From assembly GCF_003248515.1 (NCBI RefSeq), contig NZ_QFOB01000007.1, positions 62,001 to 126,000 on the forward strand: a stretch of 64,000 nt of DNA. The letters run 5' to 3'. The stretch is from Sphingomonas sp. GTDB taxonomy: Bacteria > Pseudomonadota > Alphaproteobacteria > Sphingomonadales > Sphingomonadaceae. Below the pieces are notes generated by a model that was not told the DNA's origin, did not search any database, and saw nothing but the letters and a program-made list of their open reading frames with translations. The position numbers and the translations under genes are program-made. Shown piece by piece: positions 1 to 8,284 of this stretch (position 1 is the stretch's first letter; each line of letters begins with the position of its first letter).

Positions 1-1614
1 GTCCTCGTCCTCCTGCTCGCCGTCGTCGTCAGCGGCGCGATTTCGAGGGTGTTGCCGATCTCCCTGCCCACACCGCTCGTCCAGATCGTGCTGGGGGCGA
101 TGATCGGCCTTTCGACATCCTATCGCGTGGAGCTGGATCCCGAGCTTTTCCTGCTCCTGTTCCTGCCTCCGCTCCTGTTTCTGGACGGCTGGAGGATCCC
201 CAAGGACGAGATGCTGAAGGACGTGCCGACCGTCGTCGAGCTGGCGCTGGGGCTGGTGCTGATGACGGTGATCGGCATGGGCTTCTTCATCCACTGGATG
301 ATCCCGGCCATGCCGCTGACCGTGGCCTTCGCGCTCGCCGCGGTCGTATCGCCGACCGATCCGATCGCCGTATCGGCCATCGCCGCGCGCGTACCGATCC
401 CGAAGCGGATGATGCACATCCTCGAAGGGGAATCGCTGCTCAACGATGCCTCGGGTCTCGTCTGCCTGCGCTTCGCCGTCGCGGCTTCTCTCACTGGCAC
501 CTTTTCGGCCGGCGCGGCGGCGCTCAACTTCCTCTGGGTGGCGGGGGCCGGCCTGCTGCTGGGCGTCGGCGTCACGCTTGCCGTCACGGGCGCGAAGGCC
601 CGGTTCAACCGGCGCTGGGGCGAGGATCCCGGCTCGCAGATCCTGGTCAGCCTGCTGATCCCGTTCGGCGCCTATCTGCTGGCCGAACATCTCCACGCCT
701 CCGGTATTCTCGCCGCCGTGGGCGCCGGCGTGACCATGACCTTCGCCGAAATATCGCGGCAGACCCTCGCCGCCACGCGGATGCGCCGCAATTCGGTGTG
801 GGATACGATCCAGTTCGCGCTGAACGGCATCATCTTCGTGCTGCTGGGCGAGCAATTGCCCGCCATCCTCGCCGGCGCCAAGCGCACGGTGATGATCGCG
901 GGCCATGCGACGCCGTGGTGGCTCGCGGTCTATATCCTCGCGATCGTGGCCGGCCTCGCCTTTCTCAGGTTTGCGTGGGTGTGGGCTTCCCTGCGCCTGA
1001 CCATCCTGCGCAAGAAGAATCGCGGCGATTCCCCGCAGACGCCCGACTGGCGCCTGGTCGCCGCCATGTCCTTCGCAGGCGTGCGCGGGGCGATCACCCT
1101 CGCCGGCGTGCTCACCCTGCCGCTGGCGCTGGCGGACGGCACCCCCTACCCCGCCCGCGATCTCGCCATTTTCCTGGCGGCGGGCGTCATCATCGTATCG
1201 CTGATCCTCGCGAGCGTTGCCCTGCCGATCCTGCTCAAGGGCCTTACCATGCCGCCCGAACCTTCCAGGCAGGCCGAGGAGGATGCCGCGCGTGTCGCGG
1301 CGGCCGAGGCCGCGATCCGCGCGATCGAGCGCCGCCAGCACGCGCTGGCCGAGGATCAGGGCGAGGCGGACCGCTATGCGACGGCCGGCGCGCACGTGAT
1401 GGATCTTTATCGCGAGCGGATCGAAAGCCGCAGCCAGGGCCTTTCCGATCTCAAGCGGGAAGAGGAAAAGCTGGTCCGCGATTTCCGCCTGGCCGGCGTG
1501 AAGGCGGAGCAGGCCGCGATCCTCGAACTCGCCCGCGCAAGGCGGATCGGCAGCGAAACCGTGCGCAAGCTGACGCGCGAACTCGATCTTTCCGAAGCGC
1601 GGCTCCGGGGCTGA
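1..1614 (+). CDS. Na+/H+ antiporter, CPA1 family (5' end outside the window)
   Basis: Membrane exchanger of the CPA1 (NhaP-like) family, expected to swap cytoplasmic protons for Na+ or K+. The reading frame is open from base 1 and the first codons are hydrophobic, so the true start lies upstream. A GTG at 49 would cut into the first membrane segment and is unlikely. About ten membrane segments follow. The family signature SPTDPIAVSAIA, with its ion-binding acidic residue, lies near residue 120 of the visible part, and a conserved MSFAGVRGAITLAG segment lies near residue 355. The last 130 residues form a charged, probably cytoplasmic helical domain, as is common in NhaP-type exchangers. Which ion is carried cannot be told from the sequence. 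Confidence 0.9.
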   Translation, partial: VLVLLLAVVVSGAISRVLPISLPTPLVQIVLGAMIGLSTSYRVELDPELFLLLFLPPLLFLDGWRIPKDEMLKDVPTVVELALGLVLMTVIGMGFFIHWMIPAMPLTVAFALAAVVSPTDPIAVSAIAARVPIPKRMMHILEGESLLNDASGLVCLRFAVAASLTGTFSAGAAALNFLWVAGAGLLLGVGVTLAVTGAKARFNRRWGEDPGSQILVSLLIPFGAYLLAEHLHASGILAAVGAGVTMTFAEISRQTLAATRMRRNSVWDTIQFALNGIIFVLLGEQLPAILAGAKRTVMIAGHATPWWLAVYILAIVAGLAFLRFAWVWASLRLTILRKKNRGDSPQTPDWRLVAAMSFAGVRGAITLAGVLTLPLALADGTPYPARDLAIFLAAGVIIVSLILASVALPILLKGLTMPPEPSRQAEEDAARVAAAEAAIRAIERRQHALAEDQGEADRYATAGAHVMDLYRERIESRSQGLSDLKREEEKLVRDFRLAGVKAEQAAILELARARRIGSETVRKLTRELDLSEARLRG

Positions 1615-1782
1615 GGGGCTCCGGGGCTCGTCGGGAGCAGCGGGCCGCCCACCGGATCTCCGCCCCACCCGCAGGCTGGCGGCGCCGTCATGCCTCCCCG
1701 GAATGGGCTGGCGTAAGCGAACGGATCCGTTCTACCCCCGGCACGCCCATGTTCCGCCGCCCATGATGGATCCGCATCCGAT

Positions 1783-2790
1783 ATGAACCGCAAGATCCCC
1801 GCCCCGTCCGATTTCGTCGTCGACGCGGACGATATCAGGAGCGCGGCCGATATCCTGCGGGGCCACGCTATCCTTACCCCGCTGCTCGAATATCCCGTCC
1901 TCAACGAACGGATGGGCGGCCGCGTCCTCATCAAGTTCGAAGGCGCGCAGATCACGGGGTCGTTCAAGTTTCGCGGCGCCTATAATCGTCTCGCCCGGAT
2001 ACCAGCCGAGGCGAAGGCGGCCGGCGTCGTCGCCTGGTCTTCGGGCAATCATGCGCAGGGTGTGGCGGCGGCGGCACGCCTGCTCGGCCTCGCGGCGACC
2101 ATCGTGATGCCGTCCGACGCGCCGGCCATCAAAATGGCGAACACGCGGGCGCTGGGCGCCGAGATCATCGCCTATGATCGGTTTACGGAATCGCGCGAAA
2201 AGATTGCGACCGCGCTGGCCATCGCGCGCGGCGCCACCCTCGTCCCGTCATTCGACGATCCCTTCATCATCGCTGGCCAAGGGACGGCCGGCCTCGAGAT
2301 ACTCGATCAGGCGCGCGCCCTCGGCACCGGCGTCGATCGGATCGCGGTGTGCTGCGGCGGTGGCGGGCTTGTTGCCGGCATCGCGACAGCGGTGAAGTCG
2401 GCTTCGCCCGAGACCGAAATCTATTCGGTGGAGCCCGCCGCCTTCGACGATACCGCCCGATCGCTCGCCAGCGGCCACCGCGAGACGGTTTCCCCCGATG
2501 CGCGATCGATCTGCGATGCGCTGCTGACGCCCACTCCCGGCGAACTGACCTTTCCGATCAACCGGGCACTCCTGTCCGGCGGCCTCAGCGTGACGGACGA
2601 TGAAGTGCGCGCGACGATGCGCTTCGCGTTCGAGGATCTGAAGCTGGTGATGGAGCCGGGCGGCGCGGTCGCGCTGGCCGCCCTGCTGCACAAAAAGCTG
2701 CCGCGGACGGACGGCGTGACGGCCGTCATTGTCTCCGGCGCCAATGTCGATCCCGGTTTCTATGCGAGCATACTGACGGAGGTCGGTTAG
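1783..2790 (+). CDS. Threonine/serine dehydratase (PLP-dependent, fold type II)
   Basis: Predicted PLP enzyme that deaminates L-threonine to 2-oxobutanoate or L-serine to pyruvate in the cytosol. The PLP lysine is K62 in GSFKFRGAYNRL, SSGNHAQG follows near residue 88, and the phosphate-binding glycine loop CCGGGGLVAG is near residue 190. The protein has 335 residues and lacks the C-terminal ACT-like regulatory domain of biosynthetic IlvA, so feedback control by isoleucine is not expected. A catabolic TdcB-like or serine-racemase-like role is possible. The ATG at 1783 gives the standard family N-terminus. It follows the antiporter after about 170 bases and has no obvious operon partner. Confidence 0.9.
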   Translation: MNRKIPAPSDFVVDADDIRSAADILRGHAILTPLLEYPVLNERMGGRVLIKFEGAQITGSFKFRGAYNRLARIPAEAKAAGVVAWSSGNHAQGVAAAARLLGLAATIVMPSDAPAIKMANTRALGAEIIAYDRFTESREKIATALAIARGATLVPSFDDPFIIAGQGTAGLEILDQARALGTGVDRIAVCCGGGGLVAGIATAVKSASPETEIYSVEPAAFDDTARSLASGHRETVSPDARSICDALLTPTPGELTFPINRALLSGGLSVTDDEVRATMRFAFEDLKLVMEPGGAVALAALLHKKLPRTDGVTAVIVSGANVDPGFYASILTEVG

Positions 2791-2944
2791 ACCGAAGCGC
2801 GCACCATCCGAGCACCGAAGCCGCCTGCCCGAAGAATCGATCCTGTCCCAGCGGGATCGAAATCCGTCTGGCGAAGCTGAACGCAAAAACAGCCAGCATC
2901 CCGATGGCTCGGGGCGGCCAATCATGCCAATTATGAGGGGGGCA

Positions 2945-2956
2945 GTGGAGCCGTGG
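2945..2956. repeat. att-like 12-base copy of the tRNA-Ala 3' end
   Basis: The plus-strand sequence GTGGAGCCGTGG is identical to bases 3334-3345 inside the 3' end of tRNA-Ala. It coincides with the point where the integrase fragment stops being recognisable. Duplicated tRNA 3' ends are typical att sites, so this may be a residual attachment site or a deletion endpoint. Twelve bases is short and the outer flanks do not match. Confidence 0.4.
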
Positions 2957-3243
2957 CCAACGTGCCAATCCTTCACCGCCAGCTTCTCATTGGCTGGACG
3001 AGCGGTGTAGACGAAGACAGGATCGCCGTTCGCTTCGTCCCCAACCATCCCAGACATGCCTCCGGCCAAAAGCCGCTCTGTCTCAATCAGCTTGGCAGGA
3101 ATGCGCCGCTTAGCCTCGCCACGATCCTTCGTCCGCAACGATATCATGAACTCCGCGCGGCTATCGAAAGAAGCCCGCAGACCCGCAGGGATCGTCCGAC
3201 GAAAATAGTAAACCGAGCCGCGCTTGGCGAGGTAGGTGCACAT
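2945..3243 (-). pseudogene. Truncated tyrosine recombinase (integrase) N-terminus
   Basis: The first roughly 95 codons, beginning MCTYLAKRGSVYYFRRTIP, look like the DUF6538-type N-terminal region of phage or island tyrosine recombinases. The core-binding domain and the catalytic R-H-R-Y domain are missing. The frame stays open down to about 2248, but there it runs antisense through the dehydratase gene, so the tail is not integrase. The gene starts 88 bases beyond the 3' end of tRNA-Ala and reads away from it, the usual place for an integrase of a tRNA-targeted element. Recognisable sequence stops close to a 12-base repeat of the tRNA 3' end. This is best read as the remnant of a deleted integrative element. 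Confidence 0.7.
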
Positions 3244-3253
3244 AAGGCGATCC

Positions 3254-3271
3254 CTGCTACGGCTGTAGCAG
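3254..3271. repeat. Inverted repeat just upstream of the integrase start
   Basis: Perfect 7-base arms, CTGCTAC and GTAGCAG, flank the loop GGCT. The repeat lies within 30 bases upstream of the integrase start codon. It could be an operator or a recombinase arm site of the former element. Confidence 0.35.
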
Positions 3272-3307
3272 ACGCTCGTTTAAGCACCGATTCTCTGGAA
3301 TTTTCCC

Positions 3308-3328
3308 TTCTAACTCAACACGTTAGAA
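3308..3328. repeat. Inverted repeat (7-7-7) next to tRNA-Ala
   Basis: Arms TTCTAAC and GTTAGAA flank the 7-base spacer TCAACAC, only a few bases beyond the tRNA 3' end in comparatively AT-rich DNA. The geometry resembles a tyrosine-recombinase core site, but a transcript hairpin after the tRNA is equally possible. Confidence 0.4.
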
Positions 3329-3331
3329 AGG

Positions 3332-3407
3332 TGGTGGAGCCGTGGGGGATCGAACCCCAGACCTTCGCAATGCCATCGCGACGCTCTCCCAGCTGAGCTA
3401 CGGCCCC
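3332..3407 (-). tRNA. tRNA-Ala (anticodon GGC)
   Basis: A 76-base cloverleaf with encoded CCA. The acceptor arm GGGGCCG pairs with CGGCTCC including one G-U pair. The anticodon arm TCGCG/TGCGA encloses the loop ATGGCAT, giving anticodon GGC. The T-loop is TTCGATC. The 3' end faces the integrase remnant and appears to have served as an integration target. Confidence 0.97.
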
Positions 3408-3495
3408 GTGCCCTTGGCCCTTCAGGAGGACCGTGACGAACCCGCCGGATGGGTGCCGGCGGCGGTGTGGAGCGCTCCCTAGGGGGAAGCGCCGC

Positions 3496-3532
3496 GTGCC
3501 GCAAGACTGATTTTTCATCGATCCTGCGGCAC
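3496..3532. other. Inverted repeat downstream of the FYDLN gene
   Basis: Arms GTGCCGCA (3496-3503) and TGCGGCAC (3525-3532) enclose a loop of about 21 bases containing TTTTT. It sits between the minus-strand FYDLN gene and tRNA-Ala and may help terminate the former. There is no clean T-tract after the stem, so this is only a possibility. Confidence 0.3.
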
Positions 3533-3541
3533 ACCAAAAAA

Positions 3542-3865
3542 TTACTGGTCCTCGTCCTCGGAGCCCGTGTCGACGCCGATATCGTCGTCTCCGCCCAGAT
3601 CGACATCGTCGTCCGCGTTCGGCTCCTCTTCCTCGTCGACGTCCAGGCTTTCGACCAGATCGTCCGAATTCTCCGACTTGGCCTGGCTCGGCTTCGGCGC
3701 GTCGAACGGCAGCGGCTGCTTCGACTTGAGAATCAGATCAGGCTCGAAATTGGTGCCGCACTCGACGCACACGACGGGATCGTCCTTGCCGAGATCGTAG
3801 AAGCGGGTGCCGCACTTCGGACAGGTGCGCTTGGCGCCCCACTCAGGTTTGACCACGTTCTTCAT
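3542..3865 (-). CDS. TIGR02300 family protein (FYDLN acid domain)
   Basis: Small acidic protein of 107 residues, belonging to a family conserved in Alphaproteobacteria whose function is unknown. The N-terminal half has a zinc-ribbon-like arrangement with cysteines at 15, 18, 33 and 36 (CPKCGTRFYDL and VVCVECGTNF) and includes the naming FYDL motif. The C-terminal third is a low-complexity run of Asp and Glu. I chose the ATG giving MKNVVKPEWG because it is the usual family start; the frame is open far upstream only as an antisense shadow of aroA. The gene diverges from aroA with about 100 bases between the starts. Confidence 0.92.
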   Translation of the reverse strand: MKNVVKPEWGAKRTCPKCGTRFYDLGKDDPVVCVECGTNFEPDLILKSKQPLPFDAPKPSQAKSENSDDLVESLDVDEEEEPNADDDVDLGGDDDIGVDTGSEDEDQ

Positions 3866-3967
3866 GCTCCGGTTTTCTGTGGAACGGTCGGCGGCGACGA
3901 AAGCCCGGCCGACCGGATCGGCGGGCGCCTTGCCATGACGGAAGGCCGCTGTCAAAGCGCGGCCCTC

Positions 3968-5311
3968 ATGTCCACCCTCACATCCCAGGCGAACGCCCGG
4001 CCGGCAAGGTTCGGGGCATCGGGTCCGTTGCGCGGGCGCGTCCGCGTGCCGGGTGACAAATCGATCAGCCACCGATCGTTGATCCTGTCCGCGCTGGCGG
4101 TGGGGGAAAGCCGTGTCGAAGGCCTGCTGGAGGGCGAGGACGTGCTCGCCACCGCCGCCGCCCTCCGCGCGATGGGGGCCGGCATCACGCGCGGGGCGGA
4201 TCATGCCTGGCATATCCGGGGCGTGGGCGTCGGCGGCCTCCTCCAGCCGCGCTCCGCGCTCGACATGGGCAATTCGGGCACATCCGCCCGCCTGCTCATG
4301 GGCCTCGTCGCCAGCCACTCCATCACCTGCGCCTTCACAGGCGATCTTTCGCTTTCGACGCGTCCGATGGAACGCGTGATCCTGCCCCTCTCCCTCATGG
4401 GTGCGGAATTCACCGCGTCTCCCGGTGGCCGGCTGCCCCTGATGATACGCGGCCTCTGCCCGGCCGTACCGATCGACTATCGCCTGCCAGTGGCATCGGC
4501 GCAGGTGAAATCGGCGATCCTGCTCGCCGGCCTCAACACACCCGGCATCACCCGCGTGATCGAACCCGTCGCGACGCGCGACCATAGCGAGCGCATGCTG
4601 CGCGGCTTCGGCGCGGATCTGACCGTCGAGGAAACGGGCGGTGAGCGTATCATCGCGATCCGGGGCGAGGCCGAACTGACGCCACAACATATCGTGGTGC
4701 CCGGAGATCCCTCGTCCGCCGCCTTCCCGATCGTCGCGGCGCTGCTCGTGCCGGGATCGGACATCATCGTCGAGAATGTCGGCCTCAATCCCACGCGCGC
4801 GGGCCTGATCGAAATATTGCGGGCGATGGGCGGCGACATCACGCTGATCGATCCACGCGAGGTGGGCGGAGAGCCGGTGGCGGATATCCGCGTGCGGAGC
4901 TCCGCCCTGAATGGCATCGATGTGCCCCTCGAAATCGCGCCCGCCATGATCGATGAATTCCCGATCCTGTTCGTGGCGGCCGCTCTGGCGCGGGGACGCA
5001 CCGTGACGCGCGGACTGGAGGAGCTTCGCTTGAAGGAGAGCGATCGGATTTCGACGATGGCCGAGGGGCTTCGCGCGATCGGCGCCCGCATCGAGGAAAC
5101 GGCGGACGGCCTGATCGTCGAGGGCACCGGTGGCGAAAGGCTGGCCGGCGGCGCGACCGTCGCCACCCGCCTCGATCATCGGATCGCGATGAGCTTCGCC
5201 GTGGCGGGCCTGGTGACCGAGGCGGACGTGACGATCGACGACATGGCGCCTGTCGATACGAGCTTTCCGGGCTTCGTTGATGTGATGCGCATGCTGGGAG
5301 TGGACGCATGA
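3968..5311 (+). CDS. aroA: 3-phosphoshikimate 1-carboxyvinyltransferase (EPSP synthase)
   Basis: Sixth step of the shikimate pathway: transfers enolpyruvyl from PEP to shikimate 3-phosphate in the cytosol. The 447-residue length fits. Motifs seen are GDKSISHR (residues 29-36), [25 protein letters not shown] and, near the end, RLKESDRI. The set GDKx, SAQxK, RxHxE and NxTR is that described for class II EPSP synthases, but the PEP-site loop reads GNSGTSARL with Gly where CP4-type enzymes have Ala. The ATG at 3968 was chosen; an in-frame ATG at 3934 and a longer open frame exist but add no conserved sequence. The stop overlaps the next gene as ATGA. Confidence 0.95.
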   Translation: MSTLTSQANARPARFGASGPLRGRVRVPGDKSISHRSLILSALAVGESRVEGLLEGEDVLATAAALRAMGAGITRGADHAWHIRGVGVGGLLQPRSALDMGNSGTSARLLMGLVASHSITCAFTGDLSLSTRPMERVILPLSLMGAEFTASPGGRLPLMIRGLCPAVPIDYRLPVASAQVKSAILLAGLNTPGITRVIEPVATRDHSERMLRGFGADLTVEETGGERIIAIRGEAELTPQHIVVPGDPSSAAFPIVAALLVPGSDIIVENVGLNPTRAGLIEILRAMGGDITLIDPREVGGEPVADIRVRSSALNGIDVPLEIAPAMIDEFPILFVAAALARGRTVTRGLEELRLKESDRISTMAEGLRAIGARIEETADGLIVEGTGGERLAGGATVATRLDHRIAMSFAVAGLVTEADVTIDDMAPVDTSFPGFVDVMRMLGVDA

Positions 5312-5571
5312 ATCCCGTTCTTGCCGATGTGATCGGCCTTGCCGGCAGCGCGCTGATGGTGGTGGCCTACGCTTATAGCAACATGGCCAGAAAGGTGGAT
5401 TTCCTGCTCTTCAACCTGCTCAATCTCGTGGGCTCGCTGCTGCTCATCGTTTCGCTCCTGGTCCATTTCAATCTCGCCTCGATGCTGCTTGAAATCGTGT
5501 GGAGCATCATCGCGGCGCTGGGGCTGGCAAAGGTGTGGGTCCAGAGGAGCAAGGCGGGAGCAAAGTCATGA
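5308..5571 (+). CDS. Small integral membrane protein, CBU_0592-like
   Basis: An 87-residue hydrophobic protein with about three predicted membrane segments (near residues 5-24, 30-50 and 55-75) and a basic C-terminus. It resembles the CBU_0592-like family of unknown function. It is locked between aroA and cmk by ATGA overlaps on both sides, so translation is probably coupled in one operon. No catalytic residues are visible. The context gives no clear clue, since neither neighbour is a membrane process. Confidence 0.8.
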   Translation: MNPVLADVIGLAGSALMVVAYAYSNMARKVDFLLFNLLNLVGSLLLIVSLLVHFNLASMLLEIVWSIIAALGLAKVWVQRSKAGAKS

Positions 5572-6203
5572 TCATCGCCGTCGATGGGCCGGCCGCTTCC
5601 GGCAAGGGCACGATCGCCAAGGCGCTCGCCCGCCATTTCGGCCTGCCCCATCTCGATACGGGCCTGCTCTATCGGGCGGTCGGCATCGGGGTGCTGCGCG
5701 CGGGCGGCGATCCTGCCTCCGCCGACGACGCGCTGGCGGCGTGCGCCTTCACCGATGATCGGCTGGACGATCCGAACCTGAAATCGGAGGCAGCGGCCAA
5801 GGCCGCCAGCCAGGTTTCGGCCTATCCCGCCGTTCGAGCCGCCCTGCTCGAACGGCAGAGAGCATTCGCCGCCCAGCCCGGAGGAGCCGTGCTCGACGGC
5901 CGGGACATCGGCACGGTGATCGCGCCGCACGCCGACGCCAAACTGTTCGTGACAGCCAGCGCCGAAGTCCGGGCCGAACGGCGCCATCGCGAGCTTTCGG
6001 GCCTCGGCCTGAACGTTCATCTGGATGCCGTGCTGCACGACATACGCGCCCGCGACGAACGCGATTCGGCGCGATCGGCCGCACCGCTGCGGATGGCGGA
6101 CGACGCTGCCTTGCTCGACACCTCCGATTTGGGTATAGAACAAGCCGTCCAGCGGGCGCTCGCGCTCGTGGAGGCCCGGATCAGGTCAGCGGCGAACGAC
6201 TGA
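5568..6203 (+). CDS. cmk: (d)CMP kinase (cytidylate kinase)
   Basis: Phosphorylates CMP and dCMP with ATP in pyrimidine nucleotide metabolism. The 211-residue length is typical. The P-loop GPAASGKGT spans residues 7-15, LDTGLLYRAVG follows, and the acceptor-site DGRDIGTVIAP and lid-region RAERRHREL segments are present. The start ATG overlaps the stop of the preceding gene. The aroA-cmk-rpsA order is widespread in Proteobacteria, and this locus keeps it with one small extra gene inserted. Confidence 0.96.
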   Translation: MIIAVDGPAASGKGTIAKALARHFGLPHLDTGLLYRAVGIGVLRAGGDPASADDALAACAFTDDRLDDPNLKSEAAAKAASQVSAYPAVRAALLERQRAFAAQPGGAVLDGRDIGTVIAPHADAKLFVTASAEVRAERRHRELSGLGLNVHLDAVLHDIRARDERDSARSAAPLRMADDAALLDTSDLGIEQAVQRALALVEARIRSAAND

Positions 6204-6423
6204 TGCCCTGATGGCGCGCGGCGCGGGATCCCTGACAAAGGGGGCCGGCCGACGCGCCTTTTCGCTATTGGCGCCATGCTGCCGGCGAAGGACCGAATGG
6301 TCGACGCGAACCGGATGCACGAAGGATGTCGCTGCGGGCATGAGGCCCCGGCGGCGGATCGGCTGAAGACCTCCGGAGACAACCGGACGGCCGGAACGAA
6401 TAAACCGAGGAATAGAACTGCTT

Positions 6424-8136
6424 ATGGCCACTGTGGCATTTCCCACCCGCGACGATTTCGCGGCGCTCCTGAACGACACGCTCGGCGGCGAATCCACTGG
6501 ATTCGAAGGCCGCGTCGTGAAGGGCACCGTCACCGCCATCGAGAATGACGTTGCCGTCATCGATGTCGGCCTCAAGTCCGAAGGCCGCGTGCCGCTGCGC
6601 GAATTCGCGCCCGCGCCCGGCGTGAAGGCCGAGCTGAAGGTGGGCGACGAGGTCGAGGTCTATGTCGACCGCGTGGAGAACAGCCATGGCGAAGCGATGC
6701 TCAGCCGCGACCGCGCCCGCCGCGAAGCCGCCTGGGACAAGCTGGAAGGCGAATTCGCCGCCGGCAACCGCGTCGACGGCGTGATCTTCGGCCGCGTGAA
6801 GGGTGGCTTCACCGTCGATCTCAACGGCGCCGTGGCCTTCCTGCCCGGCTCGCAGGTCGATATCCGCCCGGTCCGCGACGTGACCCCGCTGATGGACATC
6901 CCGCAGCCCTTCCAGGTGCTGAAGATGGATCGCCGCCGCGGCAACATCGTCGTCTCGCGCCGCGCCGTCCTCGAAGAGACCCGCGCCGAGCAGCGCACCG
7001 GCCTCATCCAGAGTCTGGCCGAGGGCCAGGTGGTCGATGGCGTCGTCAAGAACATCACCGATTACGGTGCGTTCGTGGATCTGGGTGGCATCGACGGCCT
7101 GCTGCATGTCACCGACATCAGCTACAAGCGCGTCAATCATCCGTCCGAAGTCATCAACATCGGTGACACGGTCCGCGTCCAGATCGTCCGCATCAACCGC
7201 GATACGCAGCGCATCAGCCTCGGCATGAAGCAGCTCGAGAGCGATCCGTGGGAAGGCGCCGGCGCCAAGTATCCGGTCGGCGCGAAGTTCTCGGGCCGCG
7301 TCACGAACATCACCGAATATGGTGCGTTCGTCGAGCTGGAGAGCGGCATCGAGGGCCTCGTCCACGTCTCCGAAATGAGCTGGACGAAGAAGAACGTCCA
7401 TCCGGGCAAGATCGTCTCCACCTCGCAGGAGGTTGAGGTCGTGATCCTCGAGGTCGATGAAGAGAAGCGTCGCATCTCGCTCGGCCTGAAGCAGGCCCAG
7501 AACAATCCGTGGGATTCGTTCGCGGAGCGTCACCCGATCGGCTCGACCGTCGAGGGCGAAGTCAAGAACGCGACCGAGTTCGGCCTGTTCATCGGCCTCG
7601 ATGGCGACATCGACGGCATGGTCCACATGTCGGACATCGCCTGGGGCGTCACCGGCGAGGAAGCCCTCGCGATGCACCACAAGGGCGAGACGATCCAGGC
7701 GCAGGTTCTGGACATCGATCCCGAGAAGGAGCGCATCTCGCTCGGCATCAAGCAGCTGGAGCGCGGTGGCGTTTCGGGTGGCGCGTCGGCCGGCGGCTCG
7801 GGCGTCAACAAGAACCAGATCGTCACCGTCACGGTGCTCGCGGTCAATGACGGCGGCCTCGACGTGCAGGTGGGCGACGATGGGGCGCACGGCTTCATCA
7901 AGCGCAGCGACCTGGGCCGCGATCGCGACGAGCAGCGTCCGGAGCGTTACCAGCCCGGCCAGAAGTTCGATGCGATGGTGACCGGCTTCGATCGTTCGAA
8001 GAAGCCGACCTTCTCGATCAAGGCGATGCAGCTTGCGGAAGAGAAGCAGGCCGTGCAGCAATATGGCTCGTCCGACTCGGGTGCGTCGCTCGGCGACATT
8101 CTGGGCGCTGCCCTGAAGGCCCGCGACGAGGCGTGA
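6424..8136 (+). CDS. rpsA: 30S ribosomal protein S1
   Basis: Ribosomal protein that binds mRNA and helps initiation on structured or weakly Shine-Dalgarno-dependent messages. At 570 residues it contains about six S1 (OB-fold) repeats. The central ones carry the hallmark phrases ITDYGAFVDLGGIDGLLHV, ITEYGAFVELESGIEGLVHV and ATEFGLFIGLDGDIDGMVHM, each followed by a KR.SLG(M/L/I)KQ segment. The ATG at 6424 gives the expected start before the first repeat. The gene is separated from cmk by 220 bases, so it probably has its own promoter and a sizeable leader. It is followed by a hairpin and then ihfB. Confidence 0.97.
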   Translation: MATVAFPTRDDFAALLNDTLGGESTGFEGRVVKGTVTAIENDVAVIDVGLKSEGRVPLREFAPAPGVKAELKVGDEVEVYVDRVENSHGEAMLSRDRARREAAWDKLEGEFAAGNRVDGVIFGRVKGGFTVDLNGAVAFLPGSQVDIRPVRDVTPLMDIPQPFQVLKMDRRRGNIVVSRRAVLEETRAEQRTGLIQSLAEGQVVDGVVKNITDYGAFVDLGGIDGLLHVTDISYKRVNHPSEVINIGDTVRVQIVRINRDTQRISLGMKQLESDPWEGAGAKYPVGAKFSGRVTNITEYGAFVELESGIEGLVHVSEMSWTKKNVHPGKIVSTSQEVEVVILEVDEEKRRISLGLKQAQNNPWDSFAERHPIGSTVEGEVKNATEFGLFIGLDGDIDGMVHMSDIAWGVTGEEALAMHHKGETIQAQVLDIDPEKERISLGIKQLERGGVSGGASAGGSGVNKNQIVTVTVLAVNDGGLDVQVGDDGAHGFIKRSDLGRDRDEQRPERYQPGQKFDAMVTGFDRSKKPTFSIKAMQLAEEKQAVQQYGSSDSGASLGDILGAALKARDEA

Positions 8137-8145
8137 TCAACGTGC

Positions 8146-8173
8146 GTGGAGGGCGGTTCATGCCGCCCTCCAC
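8146..8173 (+). terminator. Hairpin after rpsA
   Basis: A perfect 11-base stem, GTGGAGGGCGG with CCGCCCTCCAC, closes a 6-base loop ten bases after the rpsA stop. No T-run follows, so it may be a weak terminator or a 3' stabilising hairpin rather than a full intrinsic terminator. Confidence 0.5.
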
Positions 8174-8284
8174 TCATGGCTGTTGATCTATTACAGGAAG
8201 TCTGCGTAAGTCCGTTACGGACGTGGATCGATCCGTGGGGGGTCGCAATCCCAGCGCCCCGCGAACGAGAAAGGGGACGCTCGC

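Noticed and set aside
2248..3243. A 331-codon minus-strand frame as a full integrase
   Set aside because: Only the first roughly 95 codons look like integrase; the rest is antisense to the dehydratase gene and lacks the catalytic R-H-R-Y residues.
3542..5179. A 545-codon minus-strand frame covering aroA
   Set aside because: Only the last 107 codons (FYDLN protein) are real; the remainder is a GC-driven antisense frame of aroA.
6265..8061. Long minus-strand frame opposite rpsA
   Set aside because: It mirrors the S1 repeats in the antisense direction and has no family resemblance of its own.
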